Numbered from the stretch's first letter, positions 8,059 through 17,959 are shown. The stretch is DNA of 32,527 nt from Colwellia sp. (GCF_013215345.1 NZ_JABSOV010000043.1:1-32527); one strand, 5' to 3'. The notes: generated by a model from the letters alone, not told the origin. Program-made: numbers and translations.

Positions 8059-9420
8059 TTAGTTATCTTTTAAGTGCTTAAAATCAATCTCTTCAATGTT
8101 ATGACCGGCTTTTGGGTCTAAATACATATCTTCATCAAACTGATCTTCACTCTTAGCAATTACTACACTGACCATACTGTCGCCGGTAACATTAACTGCA
8201 GTACGTGTCATATCAAGTATACGGTCAACACCTATAATTAACGCAATACCTTCCACAGGTAAACCTACTTGATCTAATACCATGGCTAGCATAATCAAAC
8301 CAACACCTGGAACACCTGCCGTGCCAATAGAGGCGAGAGTCGCGGTAAGTACAACGGTTAAGTAGTCAGCCAAAGTTAAGTCTTGAGTAAATACTTGTGC
8401 GATAAATACGGTGGCGACACCTTGCATAATTGCTGTGCCATCCATATTAATGGTGGCACCTAGTGGTACAGTAAATGAAGCAATAGAGTTTTTAACACCC
8501 ATCTTCTTAGTTGCAGTTTCTAAGGTGACTGGAATAGTTGCGTTAGAGCTGGCAGTCGAGAAGGCAAAAATAGCAGCGTCGCGCATTTTCTTTAAAAAGA
8601 TCAGCGGATTTAAACCGGTTAACATTTTTAAGATAATAGGGTAAGTCACTAAAGCATGAATAACTAAGACAAAGAATACGACAAAGAAGTATTTTATTAA
8701 GTTACCAAAGGTGTCTAGTGACACTGTGGTAAATAAGGTTGCTAATAATGCAAAAACGCCATAAGGGGCGATATTCATTAAAATGGTAACCAAGCGCATG
8801 ATCACTTCACTTAAATCTTCAAATAATGAAGCTATGCGTTCACCAGCTTTTCCTGAAAGTGCAATGGCAATACCAAAGAGCAGTGCAAAAACAATTATCT
8901 GTAACATGTTGCCTTGGGCAAATGAAGCAAAAGGGTTGGTAGGGAACATTTGGATTATAACTTGCGCTAAAGACGGCGCTTCTCTACTGGTAAAACTACT
9001 ATTCGATACCATATTTACTCCTTCTCCCGGAGCAATAAGCAAGGCGACAAAAATAGCAAAACTGATAGCAATGGCGGTGGTGGCAAGATATAAACCAATA
9101 GCTTTACCACCGATTCGGCCAAGTTTACTGGTATCTTTCAACGAGCAAACGCCACAAACTAGTGAGACAAAAACTAGTGGTACAACGAGCATACGCAAAC
9201 TGGCCATAAATATTTGCCCTATGACTTCTAGCACACCATCAACCAGTAAACCTCTTAGGGATAAATCAAAAAAATAAAGGTTGATAAGCTTGTCAGAGCC
9301 ATTTGGCATTAACCACTGCAAGAAGGTTCCTAAAAAAATACCGCTAACCATACCGATAACAATACGGCTGGTTAAACTGGTTTTTTTGAGGGTAGGGGAA
9401 GTTGTTTGTTCAATTGTCAT
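8059..9420 (-). CDS. dicarboxylate/acidic amino acid:cation symporter (SLC1/DAACS family)
   Basis: 453-residue inner-membrane transporter of the glutamate transporter family (GltP/GltPh fold), which takes up a substrate together with Na+ or H+. Hairpin 1 is FSTASSNATIP (287-297), the TM7 cation motif is NMDGT (325-329), hairpin 2 is GVPGVG (369-374), and TM8 has D403-M-T-R406 followed by NVTGD (410-414). Asp403 and Arg406 correspond to GltPh Asp394 and Arg397; the Arg contacts the side-chain carboxylate, so an acidic substrate (glutamate, aspartate or a C4-dicarboxylate) is expected. A charged C-terminal tail of about 30 residues follows. Ribosome site before 9420 is weak. Monocistronic, ending at the terminator at 7990-8028. 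I cannot tell the exact substrate or the coupling ion. Confidence 0.92.
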   Translation of the reverse strand: MTIEQTTSPTLKKTSLTSRIVIGMVSGIFLGTFLQWLMPNGSDKLINLYFFDLSLRGLLVDGVLEVIGQIFMASLRMLVVPLVFVSLVCGVCSLKDTSKLGRIGGKAIGLYLATTAIAISFAIFVALLIAPGEGVNMVSNSSFTSREAPSLAQVIIQMFPTNPFASFAQGNMLQIIVFALLFGIAIALSGKAGERIASLFEDLSEVIMRLVTILMNIAPYGVFALLATLFTTVSLDTFGNLIKYFFVVFFVLVIHALVTYPIILKMLTGLNPLIFLKKMRDAAIFAFSTASSNATIPVTLETATKKMGVKNSIASFTVPLGATINMDGTAIMQGVATVFIAQVFTQDLTLADYLTVVLTATLASIGTAGVPGVGLIMLAMVLDQVGLPVEGIALIIGVDRILDMTRTAVNVTGDSMVSVVIAKSEDQFDEDMYLDPKAGHNIEEIDFKHLKDN

Positions 9421-9686
9421 AGTGTCTATGTTACTTCAGCTAGGTTGTAAGTTAAGTTGTAATTATTATACATATATTACACTTCCAATTTTCAGCGCTA
9501 AGGTTAGCAATAATTGCCTAGATTAAAAACTACTTTATTACAGCTATTGATAAAGCTGCAATAAGTTAAAAAATGGTTAACTCATTAACTGAAGCTAATT
9601 TTTTTTTAATAACCAGTACCTTTTTGTTATTTATAAGTTAATATGGTTAAAGTATGTAAAATTAAAAATAAATTTAGGGAAGCTTT

Positions 9687-12308
9687 ATGCAGTTACTTCG
9701 ACGTTTAAGTTTTACCATGTTACTCATGTCGATGATGACTTTAGTAGCCTGTGGTGATGGAGATGGTGATCTTACCGGTGGTGGTGATGGCGGTGGTACC
9801 GGAGATGCCGTAACTTTAACCGTTACAAAGTCCGATGGTGATTTATCTGCGATTAATAATATTACTGTTTCAGCTACTGTTCTAAATAATGGTAATGCTG
9901 TGGCTAATAAAACGGTTAGCTTTACTTTAGCCATTGAACGCTCTGCTACATTTGACCCTGTCGTGGGCACTGCGACAACGGATGCAAATGGCGTTGCTAC
10001 AATAGTGATAAAAGTAACCGATGTAAAAGGCTCGGTTAATGTTATCGCCAGCTATGAAAGTGAGTCTGATAATATTAGTTTTGATAGTGTCGGGGATGGT
10101 GAAAGTGACGATGGTTCATCTGGTGCTGCTAAAATTAGCCTTGAAAAGTCAGCAGGAGATTTATCAGCGGCTAATGCAATAACCATTTCTGCAAGTATAC
10201 TATCACTTGACAACGGTGAGGGCTTGGAAGGTCAACTTGTAACATTTACCTTGAATGATGCAACTATGGCCACTTTTGATCCTGCTATAGGTACTGCGGT
10301 TACCGATGCTTCGGGTATAGCGTCAATTATTGTTAAAGTAACTGATGTTGCTGGTGGTGTTGAAGTTACAGCTACTGCTACAGGTTTAGGTTCAGATACA
10401 GGCTTTACTAAAATTGGTTTCACTAGTGTCGGTGATGGAGTAAAAGTTATTGTAGGTGAACCAGTGGCCGCTTCTATTCGGTTATTTGCTAGCTCACCGC
10501 AAATTGCCTCGAGCGGTGCTCAAACTATAGAGTTATCAGTCATAGCTAAAGACGAAAATAATAATCTACTTGAAGGAGTCACTATTAACTTTGCGGCTAA
10601 CTCAGGTGCTTTAGCAAAGATTATCGATAACAGTGGTAATAGTACAAACGTTACTGGCCCAGACGGTAAAGTGTCGATGATGTTATCGACTGAAGATGAA
10701 CCGAGCAATAGGACTATATTAGTTACCGTAACGAGTGGGGATATTAGCGATTCTCTAGAAATAGATGTTGTTGGTACAATATTAACTTTAACGGGTTCAA
10801 GCTCTTTAGCATTAGATGATAAGACGAATTATATAGTTAAAGTACTAGACTCAGATGGTAATGGCGTGGCAAAAACCGATGTAGCAATATCTTTGGGGGG
10901 AGGCGAAGCAGGCATAGAACTCCCTACTCCAGCCTTGGTAACAACAGACGCAGAAGGGCAAGCCACGATACAAGTAACAGGTGTTTCTAGTGGTACTAAT
11001 ACTCTTGTTATTACAGCCCTTGGTGCCTCGGCTAACCAGAGTGTTTCTGTTCAAGCAGATTCATTCTTATTCACTAATTTTAGTAACGGAGTTGACACGG
11101 TTAACCCATCAGACACACCTATTGTCCCAGATGTTTCTTTGCTACAAACGGCTACTGTAACGCTTACTTGGCAAAGAAATGGTTCTCCGGTATCAAGTGT
11201 GCCAGTTGGCTTTACTACTACCCGAGGAGTCTTATCGGTTGATATGGCATCTACTAATGTCAATGGCGAAGTAACAGCAACATTAACGTCCAATAATGCT
11301 GGCAAAGCCCTAGTTACTTTTGTTGGTACGGACACTTTTGATGGCAAGGTTATTGAGTTAACAAATCAGCTTGAATTTGAGTTTTATGCAGATACTGCTG
11401 CGACAATAATAGCGCAAGCCTCACCAAGCTCAATTGGCCCTAATCAGCAAACGTCAACTATATCTGTGGTAGTAAGAGATGTTAATCGTAATTTGGTTAA
11501 AAATAAAACTATAAAGTTTGAAGTAGACGATATTAGTGGTGGTGAAATATTCCCTGCTACTGCAGTAACTGATAGTAATGGCAGCGCATCTACCGTTTAT
11601 ACTTCAAATAATACCTCTGCCCATGAGGGGGTTGCGATTACCGCGACAGTGATTGGTAGTCTGCCAATTGTTACAGATACGGTTAATTTAACTGTTGCTG
11701 ACCGGGAGCTGTTTATTACTTTGGGTACGGGTAATACAATAGAAGAACCAGATGTTACGGATTACATTAAGGAATTCTCAGTATTTGTTACAGATGTCGA
11801 TTCTAATCCCGTGGCGAATGTCGAATTAACCATTTCTCTAATCCCTGAGCGGTATTATAAAGGCTACTGGACAAGATTATATGATGGGGATAAATTTAAA
11901 GTGTGGATTACTGACGCTGTAGTTGGTGATGTTCAAGCACGAACAGCAACTATTTTTTGTGATAATGAAGATATCAATTTAAATGGTATTTTAGATTTTG
12001 GAGAAGACACTAATAATGATGGGTTGTTAACACCTGGTAATGTTGCCAAAGCAGATGGAACAGTAACGACAGATGAAGATGGACGAGCGATTGTAAAAAT
12101 CAATTATGGGCAAAGTTATGCTCATTGGGTTGATATACATTTAATTGCTTCGGCTAACGTCACAGGTAGTGAAAGTTTAAATCAAACGATTTTTACATTA
12201 CCTGTAGCAGCAAATGATGTAAATTCAGAAGATCTAACTCCACCAACACAAGGGGTAGGGCTCGAAGGTCCTTTTGGGGGCAATCAAAATTGTTCAGTTC
12301 CCGATTAA
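9687..12308 (+). CDS. large Ig-like-domain lipoprotein with EF-hand-like loops
   Basis: 873-residue exported protein. MQLLRRLSFTMLLMSMMTLVAC is a lipoprotein signal with lipobox LVAC (Cys22), followed by a Gly/Asp-rich linker. About seven tandem bacterial Ig-like (Big-1/invasin type) modules follow, each with a DxNGxAT-type turn (for example TTDANGVATI, VTDASGIASI, VTDSNGSAST). Modules 1 and 2 are recent relatives: both start VxLxKSxGDLSAxN, contain ATFDP..GTA, and end SVGDG. In the last module, residues 762-773 (DINLNGILDFGE) fit a canonical EF-hand calcium loop, followed by a second DTNNDG loop. There is no C-terminal anchor or enzyme domain. Likely an outer-membrane or surface structural or adhesion protein; no binding partner can be named. 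AGGGA at 9676-9680 supports the start. The 266 bases before the gene hold nothing else I can name. Confidence 0.85.
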   Translation: MQLLRRLSFTMLLMSMMTLVACGDGDGDLTGGGDGGGTGDAVTLTVTKSDGDLSAINNITVSATVLNNGNAVANKTVSFTLAIERSATFDPVVGTATTDANGVATIVIKVTDVKGSVNVIASYESESDNISFDSVGDGESDDGSSGAAKISLEKSAGDLSAANAITISASILSLDNGEGLEGQLVTFTLNDATMATFDPAIGTAVTDASGIASIIVKVTDVAGGVEVTATATGLGSDTGFTKIGFTSVGDGVKVIVGEPVAASIRLFASSPQIASSGAQTIELSVIAKDENNNLLEGVTINFAANSGALAKIIDNSGNSTNVTGPDGKVSMMLSTEDEPSNRTILVTVTSGDISDSLEIDVVGTILTLTGSSSLALDDKTNYIVKVLDSDGNGVAKTDVAISLGGGEAGIELPTPALVTTDAEGQATIQVTGVSSGTNTLVITALGASANQSVSVQADSFLFTNFSNGVDTVNPSDTPIVPDVSLLQTATVTLTWQRNGSPVSSVPVGFTTTRGVLSVDMASTNVNGEVTATLTSNNAGKALVTFVGTDTFDGKVIELTNQLEFEFYADTAATIIAQASPSSIGPNQQTSTISVVVRDVNRNLVKNKTIKFEVDDISGGEIFPATAVTDSNGSASTVYTSNNTSAHEGVAITATVIGSLPIVTDTVNLTVADRELFITLGTGNTIEEPDVTDYIKEFSVFVTDVDSNPVANVELTISLIPERYYKGYWTRLYDGDKFKVWITDAVVGDVQARTATIFCDNEDINLNGILDFGEDTNNDGLLTPGNVAKADGTVTTDEDGRAIVKINYGQSYAHWVDIHLIASANVTGSESLNQTIFTLPVAANDVNSEDLTPPTQGVGLEGPFGGNQNCSVPD

Positions 12309-12326
12309 TAAGTTAGATTAAATGAT

Positions 12327-12352
12327 AAAAGGCTCCTTAGGAGCCTTTTTTT
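12327..12352. terminator. intrinsic terminator of the Ig-like lipoprotein gene
   Basis: AAAAGGCTCC-TTA-GGAGCCTTTTTTT, 18 bases after the stop codon. The A-run on the left also lets it serve the convergent arginase-family gene. Confidence 0.9.
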
Positions 12353-12397
12353 GATCTTTAACTAGTTTTTTATTAAAATCTTATTTCTTTGAATCGA

Positions 12398-13504
12398 TTA
12401 CTTAGCCATCTCTTCAAGCAAAAATGCCGAAATCTCAGCACCTACTTTCAGGGTTTTATCTCGACCCACTTCACCTTGACCTGAGCTATCAGTGAAAGGG
12501 GCAATCTCCATCATATCAGCGCCGGTAATGGGGTATTTAGCTGCTAAGGCACGCAAGATATCCATGGCATCACTTGGCATTAAGCCATCAGGCTCTGGCG
12601 TACCGGTTGCACTAGCAAAGCTTTCATCAATGGCATCTATATCAAAGCTTACATAAAGCTCGTCAATATTTTCATCTTTAAGTTGGTTAAGAATATTCTC
12701 TATGGTTTGTTGGATACCATGGGCTTTCATATCTTTTGCCCAATGTTGTCTAACACCAAAGGTATCTTCCCAGTGACTTTGTGGTCTGCCGCTAGAGCGA
12801 ATGCCAACTTGAATGAGGTGATGTTTTTCATGCAGGTCATCTAAAATATGGGTACACCAAGAGCCGAAACATAAATCAATGCCTAAACGTTCAACCAATA
12901 AATCGGTATGGGCATCAAAGTGGATTATCGCGGCACGTTTACCTTGCTGCTTTTTAGCTTGTAAGTAAGCTTTGGTTAACGGGTAACTTACACTGTGATC
13001 ACCGCCAATACCAAAAATACCTTTTTCAGGGAATTCAGCATAAAAGTCATGCAAGACATCTTCAGTGATAGTTAATGGGCTAATGGCATAGTTACTGTGC
13101 TCATCTTGATAAAGCGCCTTTCTGCAATTGGCTATTGTCGCTTCATTTAAATACTTGTCTGCAAGCAAATGAGGAATAACACGAATATCGCCCATGTCAA
13201 AAGCGGTCAGCTCGGGATAGTTCTCTAGCAAATTAGCGCGCAAGAATAACGGTCCCCAGTTAGCGCCACGTAAAATTCCGCCACCACAATCTGATGCTAT
13301 ACCTAAAATAACAGCTTTAGACGCCTCTGGCAGCTTATTTAACGATGCTTTCCATAAATCATCAACATCCACTGCTTGTCCGAAAATAGTTTTATGTAAT
13401 TGCTCTTTACGCTCTTTAGCGGTATTAACGGTAAATACGCCGTTGCCAGGTGGACACAAACAATTGCTGAGTTTGTTATAAAATGCTGATGTAATAGTTG
13501 TCAT
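12398..13504 (-). CDS. arginase/agmatinase/formimidoylglutamase-family hydrolase
   Basis: 368-residue ureohydrolase-fold metalloenzyme. All six metal ligands of the family are visible: His170 in GGDHS, Asp197, His199 and Asp201 in FDAHTD, and Asp288 and Asp290 in SFDIDAID. The family signature continues as ATGTPEPDGL. Members hydrolyse guanidino or formimino groups using two Mn2+ (Ni2+ in some). The N-terminal part of about 60 residues before the conserved core is longer than in many agmatinases. The lack of hut or arginine-pathway neighbours leaves the substrate open: arginine, agmatine, formimidoylglutamate, guanidinobutyrate or another guanidino compound. Start ATG 13504 follows a modest GAGA. 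The gene is divergent from topA across 416 bases. Confidence 0.85.
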   Translation of the reverse strand: MTTITSAFYNKLSNCLCPPGNGVFTVNTAKERKEQLHKTIFGQAVDVDDLWKASLNKLPEASKAVILGIASDCGGGILRGANWGPLFLRANLLENYPELTAFDMGDIRVIPHLLADKYLNEATIANCRKALYQDEHSNYAISPLTITEDVLHDFYAEFPEKGIFGIGGDHSVSYPLTKAYLQAKKQQGKRAAIIHFDAHTDLLVERLGIDLCFGSWCTHILDDLHEKHHLIQVGIRSSGRPQSHWEDTFGVRQHWAKDMKAHGIQQTIENILNQLKDENIDELYVSFDIDAIDESFASATGTPEPDGLMPSDAMDILRALAAKYPITGADMMEIAPFTDSSGQGEVGRDKTLKVGAEISAFLLEEMAK

Positions 13505-13875
13505 TTGAAGTCTCTGTTTGATTATTTACTCGGATCATCTGTTGATGCAGGTGACCCTTATAGGTTCAAAATTTAAATTTTTTAACAATATGCTCTTATG
13601 TTTTATCGCAAAGTCTATTATGATTGCCGCTAAAAATAGGCAAAGTGTCACTTAGCGCACAGTGTTATCAATAAATGCCTATTATAGCTAAAACCCCTAT
13701 GTGGGTGAATAGCATTCCCTGAGAAGTAAAATAATTACTTGTCAGTTTGCATATTTATAGATATACCTATAGATAGTTATGCAGAAATTAATTTTAAATA
13801 ACATGTTTTTTTTATCGCTAGCATGGTCATAACAAGTACGCTCGCACTTTGTTGATTAGATTAGCGTTTGAATAA

Positions 13876-13899
13876 AAAGGCAAAAAATAATTTGCCTTT
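13876..13899 (+). promoter_or_regulatory. hairpin in the topA leader, within the 416-base arginase/topA gap
   Basis: AAAGGCAAA-AAATAA-TTTGCCTTT forms a perfect 9-base stem that ends four bases before the AAGGA ribosome site (13904-13908) of topA. There is no T-run, so it is not a terminator. It could affect translation initiation or be an operator. The rest of 13505-13920 is AT-rich intergenic sequence that must hold divergent promoters; I could not identify a gene, a repeat element or a convincing promoter pair in it. Confidence 0.4.
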
Positions 13900-13920
13900 A
13901 TCGAAGGATTATAAATTTTT

Positions 13921-16647
13921 ATGGCAAAATCACTGGTTATTGTCGAGTCGCCAGCCAAAGCGAAAACAATTAATAAATATTTAGGCAAAGACTTTATTGT
14001 AAAGTCGAGTGTTGGTCATATACGTGATCTTCCGCACAGTAGCACTGGTAAAAAAGTTGCTGCTAAGTCTCCGGCTGAGGTGCGTAAGATGGCACCTGCA
14101 GCAAAAGCCAAATATAAAGCAAAGCGCGATAAACAAGCGCTTGTCAATCGTATGGGCATTGACCCAGAAAATAACTGGGCAGCCAATTATCAAATACTGC
14201 CAGGTAAAGAAAAAGTTGTTAGTGAACTGCAAAAGCTGGCAGAAAAAGCTGACATTATCTATCTCGCAACCGATTTGGATCGCGAGGGAGAGGCGATTGC
14301 TTGGCATTTAAAAGAGATTATTGGTGGCGACGATGAAAAATTCCGCCGTGTTGTTTTTAATGAAATAACTGAAAGCTCTATTCAACAAGCATTTGCTACC
14401 CCTGGTGAATTGAGTATGCCTGGCGTTAATGCTCAGCAAGCGAGACGTTTTCTCGATCGCGTGGTTGGCTTTATGGTCAGCCCACTATTGTGGAAAAAAG
14501 TTGCACGTGGCTTATCAGCAGGACGAGTTCAATCTGTTGCTGTTAAATTAGTGGTCGAAAAAGAACGTGAAATTAAAGCGTTTGATCCAAAAGAGTTTTG
14601 GGACATCGCTGTTGATACCCATGCAACGACAGGTGAAGTACTAACTCTTGATGTTACCCACGAAAATGGCAAAGCATTTAAACCAACGACTGAAAAAGAA
14701 ACTAATGCGGCTTTAGCAATACTAAATCCGGCTGATTATGCTGTCAGCAAACGTGAAGATAGACCGTCAAAAAGTACACCGTCGGCACCTTTCATTACCT
14801 CGACATTACAGCAAGCAGCCAGTACTAAATTAGGCTATGGTGTAAAACGTACTATGGGCTTAGCCCAACGTTTGTATGAAGCGGGTCATATAACTTATAT
14901 GCGTACCGATTCAACCAATTTAAGTAAAGATGCGGTAGAAATGTGCCGTAAGTACATTACTGATAGCTTTGGTGAAAATTACTTACCTGAAAAACCAAAA
15001 ACATATGGCTCTAAAGCAGGTGCACAAGAGGCACATGAAGCAATACGCCCATCTAATGTTAAGCTTGAAGCTGCATTTCTTGAAGGTATTGAGCCTGATG
15101 CGAAGAAGCTTTATGAGCTGATTTGGCGCCAGTTTGTTGCCTGTCAAATGACTGCTGCTCGTTATACCGTGAGTACCTTAACAATTAGCGCAGCTAACTT
15201 TGATTTAAAAGCTAAAGGCCGAGTGATGCAATTTGATGGTTGGACTAAAGTTCATCCACAGCTAAGCAAAGGTGATGATACTCACTTGCCTGATTTAAAA
15301 GTGGGTGAAAAGCTAACCTTAGATAATATTGAAGCAAGCCAACATTTTACTAAGCCACCAGCTCGTTTTGGTGAAGCATCATTAGTAAAAGAGTTAGAAA
15401 AACGTTCAATTGGTAGACCTTCAACCTATGCGTCAATTATTTCAACGATTCAAGATCGTGGTTATGTTCGACTAGACAAAAAACGTTTCTACGCTGAAAA
15501 AATGGGTGAAATTGTTACTAACAGTTTATCTGGCAGCTTCGAAAAGTTAATGAGCTACGAATTCACTTCGAACATGGAACAAGAGCTTGATGAAATCGCG
15601 GGTGGTACTGCTGATTGGAAAGCTGTTTTAGACGAGTTTTATAAAAACTTTACCAAACAATTAGCAAAAGCTGACCAACCCTCTGAAGATGGTGGTATGC
15701 AAAATAATGAGCCAGTATTAACCGATATTGATTGCCCGACTTGTAATCGTAAAATGGGTATTCGAACGGCTCAAACCGGCGTGTTTTTAGGCTGCTCAGG
15801 TTATGCTTTACCGCCAAAAGAACGCTGTACCAAAACCATGAATTTAACGGCTGGTGCAGAAGCTGAAAGTGTTTTAGCTGAAGATGCTGAAACCGAAGCG
15901 CTTATGGCAATGCGTCGTTGTGATAAATGTGGTACCGCGATGGACAGTTACCTTATTGACGAAACACGTAAATTACATGTTTGTGGTAATAACCCAGTAT
16001 GTGATGGTATTGAAGTTGAAAAGGGTGAATTTAAGATTAAAGGTTACGATGGTCCAATTTTAGATTGTGACCGTTGTGAAGCTCCTATGGAGTTAAAATC
16101 TGGCCGTTTTGGTAAGTATTTTGATTGTACTAATGAAGAGTGTAAGAATACACGTAAATTGCTTGCTAGTGGTGAAGCTGCGCCACCTAAAGAAGACCCG
16201 GTACAATTACCTGAACTTGAATGTGAAAAATCTGACGCTCACTTTGTTCTTCGTGATGGTGCTGCCGGTATTTTCTTAGCAGCGCATACTTTCCCTCGTT
16301 CTAGAGAAACTAGAGCACCGAAAGTAGCTGAGTTACAACGATTTAGAGACAGGATTTCCGAAAAATTCTATTACTTAGCTGATGCGCCCGCAGAAGATAA
16401 TGAAGGGAATTTAGCGGTAGTACGTTACAGCCGTAAAACCAAAGAGCAGTACGTAATGACTGAGATTGCTACTGACGAAGGTAAGCCGAAAGCGACTGGC
16501 TGGACAGCTAAGTATATTGACGGTAAGTGGGTAGAAGATATACCTAAGAAAAAAGTAGCGAAAAAGAAAGCTGCTAAAAAACCAGCAGCGAAAAAGCCTG
16601 CAAGTAAAGCTAAAGCCGCTAAAAAAGTAGATACAAAGTCATCCTAG
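13921..16647 (+). CDS. topA: DNA topoisomerase I (type IA)
   Basis: 908-residue type IA topoisomerase that relaxes negative supercoils by single-strand passage. The Toprim domain begins [17 protein letters not shown] and includes the acidic DLDREGEA motif. The active-site Tyr326 lies in ITYMRTDS (E. coli Tyr319). Three C-terminal zinc-ribbon repeats start at Cys605/608, Cys667/670 and Cys716/719, followed by a further zinc-ribbon-like domain without the full Cys set. The protein is about 43 residues longer than E. coli TopA. Most of the excess is a Lys/Ala/Pro tail (about 876-908) of repeated KKxAAKKPA units, resembling basic tails of other DNA-binding proteins. The start has AAGGA 12 bases upstream. 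It is monocistronic, with a terminator directly after. Confidence 0.97.
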   Translation: MAKSLVIVESPAKAKTINKYLGKDFIVKSSVGHIRDLPHSSTGKKVAAKSPAEVRKMAPAAKAKYKAKRDKQALVNRMGIDPENNWAANYQILPGKEKVVSELQKLAEKADIIYLATDLDREGEAIAWHLKEIIGGDDEKFRRVVFNEITESSIQQAFATPGELSMPGVNAQQARRFLDRVVGFMVSPLLWKKVARGLSAGRVQSVAVKLVVEKEREIKAFDPKEFWDIAVDTHATTGEVLTLDVTHENGKAFKPTTEKETNAALAILNPADYAVSKREDRPSKSTPSAPFITSTLQQAASTKLGYGVKRTMGLAQRLYEAGHITYMRTDSTNLSKDAVEMCRKYITDSFGENYLPEKPKTYGSKAGAQEAHEAIRPSNVKLEAAFLEGIEPDAKKLYELIWRQFVACQMTAARYTVSTLTISAANFDLKAKGRVMQFDGWTKVHPQLSKGDDTHLPDLKVGEKLTLDNIEASQHFTKPPARFGEASLVKELEKRSIGRPSTYASIISTIQDRGYVRLDKKRFYAEKMGEIVTNSLSGSFEKLMSYEFTSNMEQELDEIAGGTADWKAVLDEFYKNFTKQLAKADQPSEDGGMQNNEPVLTDIDCPTCNRKMGIRTAQTGVFLGCSGYALPPKERCTKTMNLTAGAEAESVLAEDAETEALMAMRRCDKCGTAMDSYLIDETRKLHVCGNNPVCDGIEVEKGEFKIKGYDGPILDCDRCEAPMELKSGRFGKYFDCTNEECKNTRKLLASGEAAPPKEDPVQLPELECEKSDAHFVLRDGAAGIFLAAHTFPRSRETRAPKVAELQRFRDRISEKFYYLADAPAEDNEGNLAVVRYSRKTKEQYVMTEIATDEGKPKATGWTAKYIDGKWVEDIPKKKVAKKKAAKKPAAKKPASKAKAAKKVDTKSS

Positions 16648-16670
16648 AGAATTTATTCTAGTTTGAATAC

Positions 16671-16702
16671 AAAAATAGATACCTTTGGGTATCTATTTTT
16701 TT
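16671..16702. terminator. bidirectional terminator of topA
   Basis: AAAAATAGATACC-TTTG-GGTATCTATTTTTTT, a 13-base perfect stem beginning 24 bases after the topA stop, between convergent genes. Confidence 0.9.
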
Positions 16703-16760
16703 GTCCTGTTTCTGTTTTTTATATCTAGTATTGCACCAACACACAGTCCTAACCTAAGCC

Positions 16761-17129
16761 CTAATCTAAGTCCTCTAATTTATCTAGAACCTTTCTGGCT
16801 TGTGCTAAAGTACAATCAGTTAGTGCCATTAAGGCGGTGACGGTAAGATTATCAAGGCGAATAGCCAGTGCTAACAGGTTATCATGGCTTAAATGTTGAT
16901 ATTCTCTTTTAAGTAATTTTCCAAGCCATAGCCAGCTTTCTTCTTGCTCTTGCTCGATAAGTTTAACTAGGGCTTGTATTTGACTAAAGTTAGCTTTGAT
17001 TTGCCAATTTCTAGAACGGCCAATACGGCTTAAGTCACAGTCTAATTGCCTGATATGGGCTTTTAAAGCGTATGCCTTCATCGTTCGACGAACAAAGGCA
17101 GGCAAGTTGATGGTATGGATTACTTCCAC
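16761..17129 (-). CDS. small protein, possibly the RRF-like (RRF_GI) family
   Basis: 122-residue soluble, charged protein. From memory it resembles Vibrio proteins annotated as ribosome recycling factor family: a short INLPAFVRR-like start, a central RSRNWQIKA segment and a C-terminal ALMALTDCTLAQARKV segment. It is not the true RRF (Frr), which is about 185 residues, and no function is established that I can state. The C-terminal segment looks like a helix-turn-helix-sized bundle (TLAQARKVLDKLEDLD), but no DNA-binding claim is justified. The start is GTG 17129 with no clear ribosome site. ATG 17081 (MKAYALKAH) is the next option, but it would remove the conserved INLP start. It follows the gene at 17189 on the same strand, with a hairpin between. 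Confidence 0.6.
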   Translation of the reverse strand: MEVIHTINLPAFVRRTMKAYALKAHIRQLDCDLSRIGRSRNWQIKANFSQIQALVKLIEQEQEESWLWLGKLLKREYQHLSHDNLLALAIRLDNLTVTALMALTDCTLAQARKVLDKLEDLD

Positions 17130-17150
17130 GGGGAACGGGTCTTAAATTGT

Positions 17151-17178
17151 TAAAATAAAGCCAGCAGTAAGCTGGCTT
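17151..17178 (-). terminator. intrinsic terminator or attenuator between two minus-strand genes
   Basis: On the minus strand AAGCCAGC-TTACT-GCTGGCTT is followed by TATTTT. It lies 11 bases after the stop of the 17189-17959 gene and 22 bases before the start of the next, so it would limit read-through. Confidence 0.75.
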
Positions 17179-17188
17179 AGAGAAAAAC

Positions 17189-17959
17189 TTACCATTTTTT
17201 CTTCGGTTGGAATAATAAGTCTAATTCATTTTCTTCACTTTTTGCTTTTTTCGCGGCATCTTTAGCATTCGTATGTTTCAATGCATCAGTAATATCTTCT
17301 AATTGTTGCGTTACCTCAGCATGCTTTGCCGCCACATAGTCAGTTTTAACGGTACTGTTTGCTAAACTTTGTAGAGCCTTCTCAAAGTATTGCCTGGCTG
17401 AGCCAAGCATCTCTTTACTAAAGGCTTGAGTGCCGCGTTTAACTAAACTTTCAATGTTAATTTTTAGCTGCATTGTCGCTAATTTTTGATCTTCTGCGGT
17501 AAAGGTTTGCGCATCTAATGCACCTTTGCTTTGCTCTGATTTAAGTACGGCGCGTAATTTTTTAATACACTGTAAAATAGCAACGAGTTGTTGCTCGTTA
17601 TCAGGCAGGACAAAATTATCGTCGGCACCGGCTTGATTTTCAGCAAGATCTTCAGAGGCTTGTAAGCGAGACTTTAATTCTTGAGCTCTTTTTTTGATAC
17701 CTTTAACTTCAGGCATAAGTTCTTGCATGGTTTTTGCTGCATTTAAGCTGCGGCGGTTTAATATTTTGACAATGTTAGGGTTACTAGGCAAGTTTGCTAA
17801 ATTAAAAATAAGCTCTTCACTTTCATCTATAATCGCTTTTTGCTTAGCTACCTTGACGCGTTTTTCCGCTTCTAACTTTTCTTTATGTTGTTGAATAGAG
17901 GTCACCACAACAACAATAACGATTAAGGCAATGATTAACCCAACAATAATAGCGATCAT
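17189..17959 (-). CDS. membrane-anchored coiled-coil protein of unknown function
   Basis: 256 residues. A strongly hydrophobic N-terminal helix (MIAIIVGLIIALIVIVVVVT) works as an uncleaved anchor, followed by a long charged, mostly helical cytoplasmic part rich in Lys, Glu, Gln and Ala. A TPR-like helix pair is visible around AFSKEMLGSARQYFEKALQSLAN, and the tail is DLLFQPKKKW. Homologous proteins of this shape occur near topA/cysB in related genera as I recall, but no function is known to me. There are no catalytic motifs. Start ATG 17959 with AAGAGA about 10 bases upstream. The gene is divergent from cysB, with a repeat element between. Confidence 0.75.
   Translation of the reverse strand: MIAIIVGLIIALIVIVVVVTSIQQHKEKLEAEKRVKVAKQKAIIDESEELIFNLANLPSNPNIVKILNRRSLNAAKTMQELMPEVKGIKKRAQELKSRLQASEDLAENQAGADDNFVLPDNEQQLVAILQCIKKLRAVLKSEQSKGALDAQTFTAEDQKLATMQLKINIESLVKRGTQAFSKEMLGSARQYFEKALQSLANSTVKTDYVAAKHAEVTQQLEDITDALKHTNAKDAAKKAKSEENELDLLFQPKKKW

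Noticed and set aside
13676..13733. Short frame (about 16 codons) in the arginase/topA gap
   Set aside because: No ribosome site and no similarity to anything known; expected by chance.
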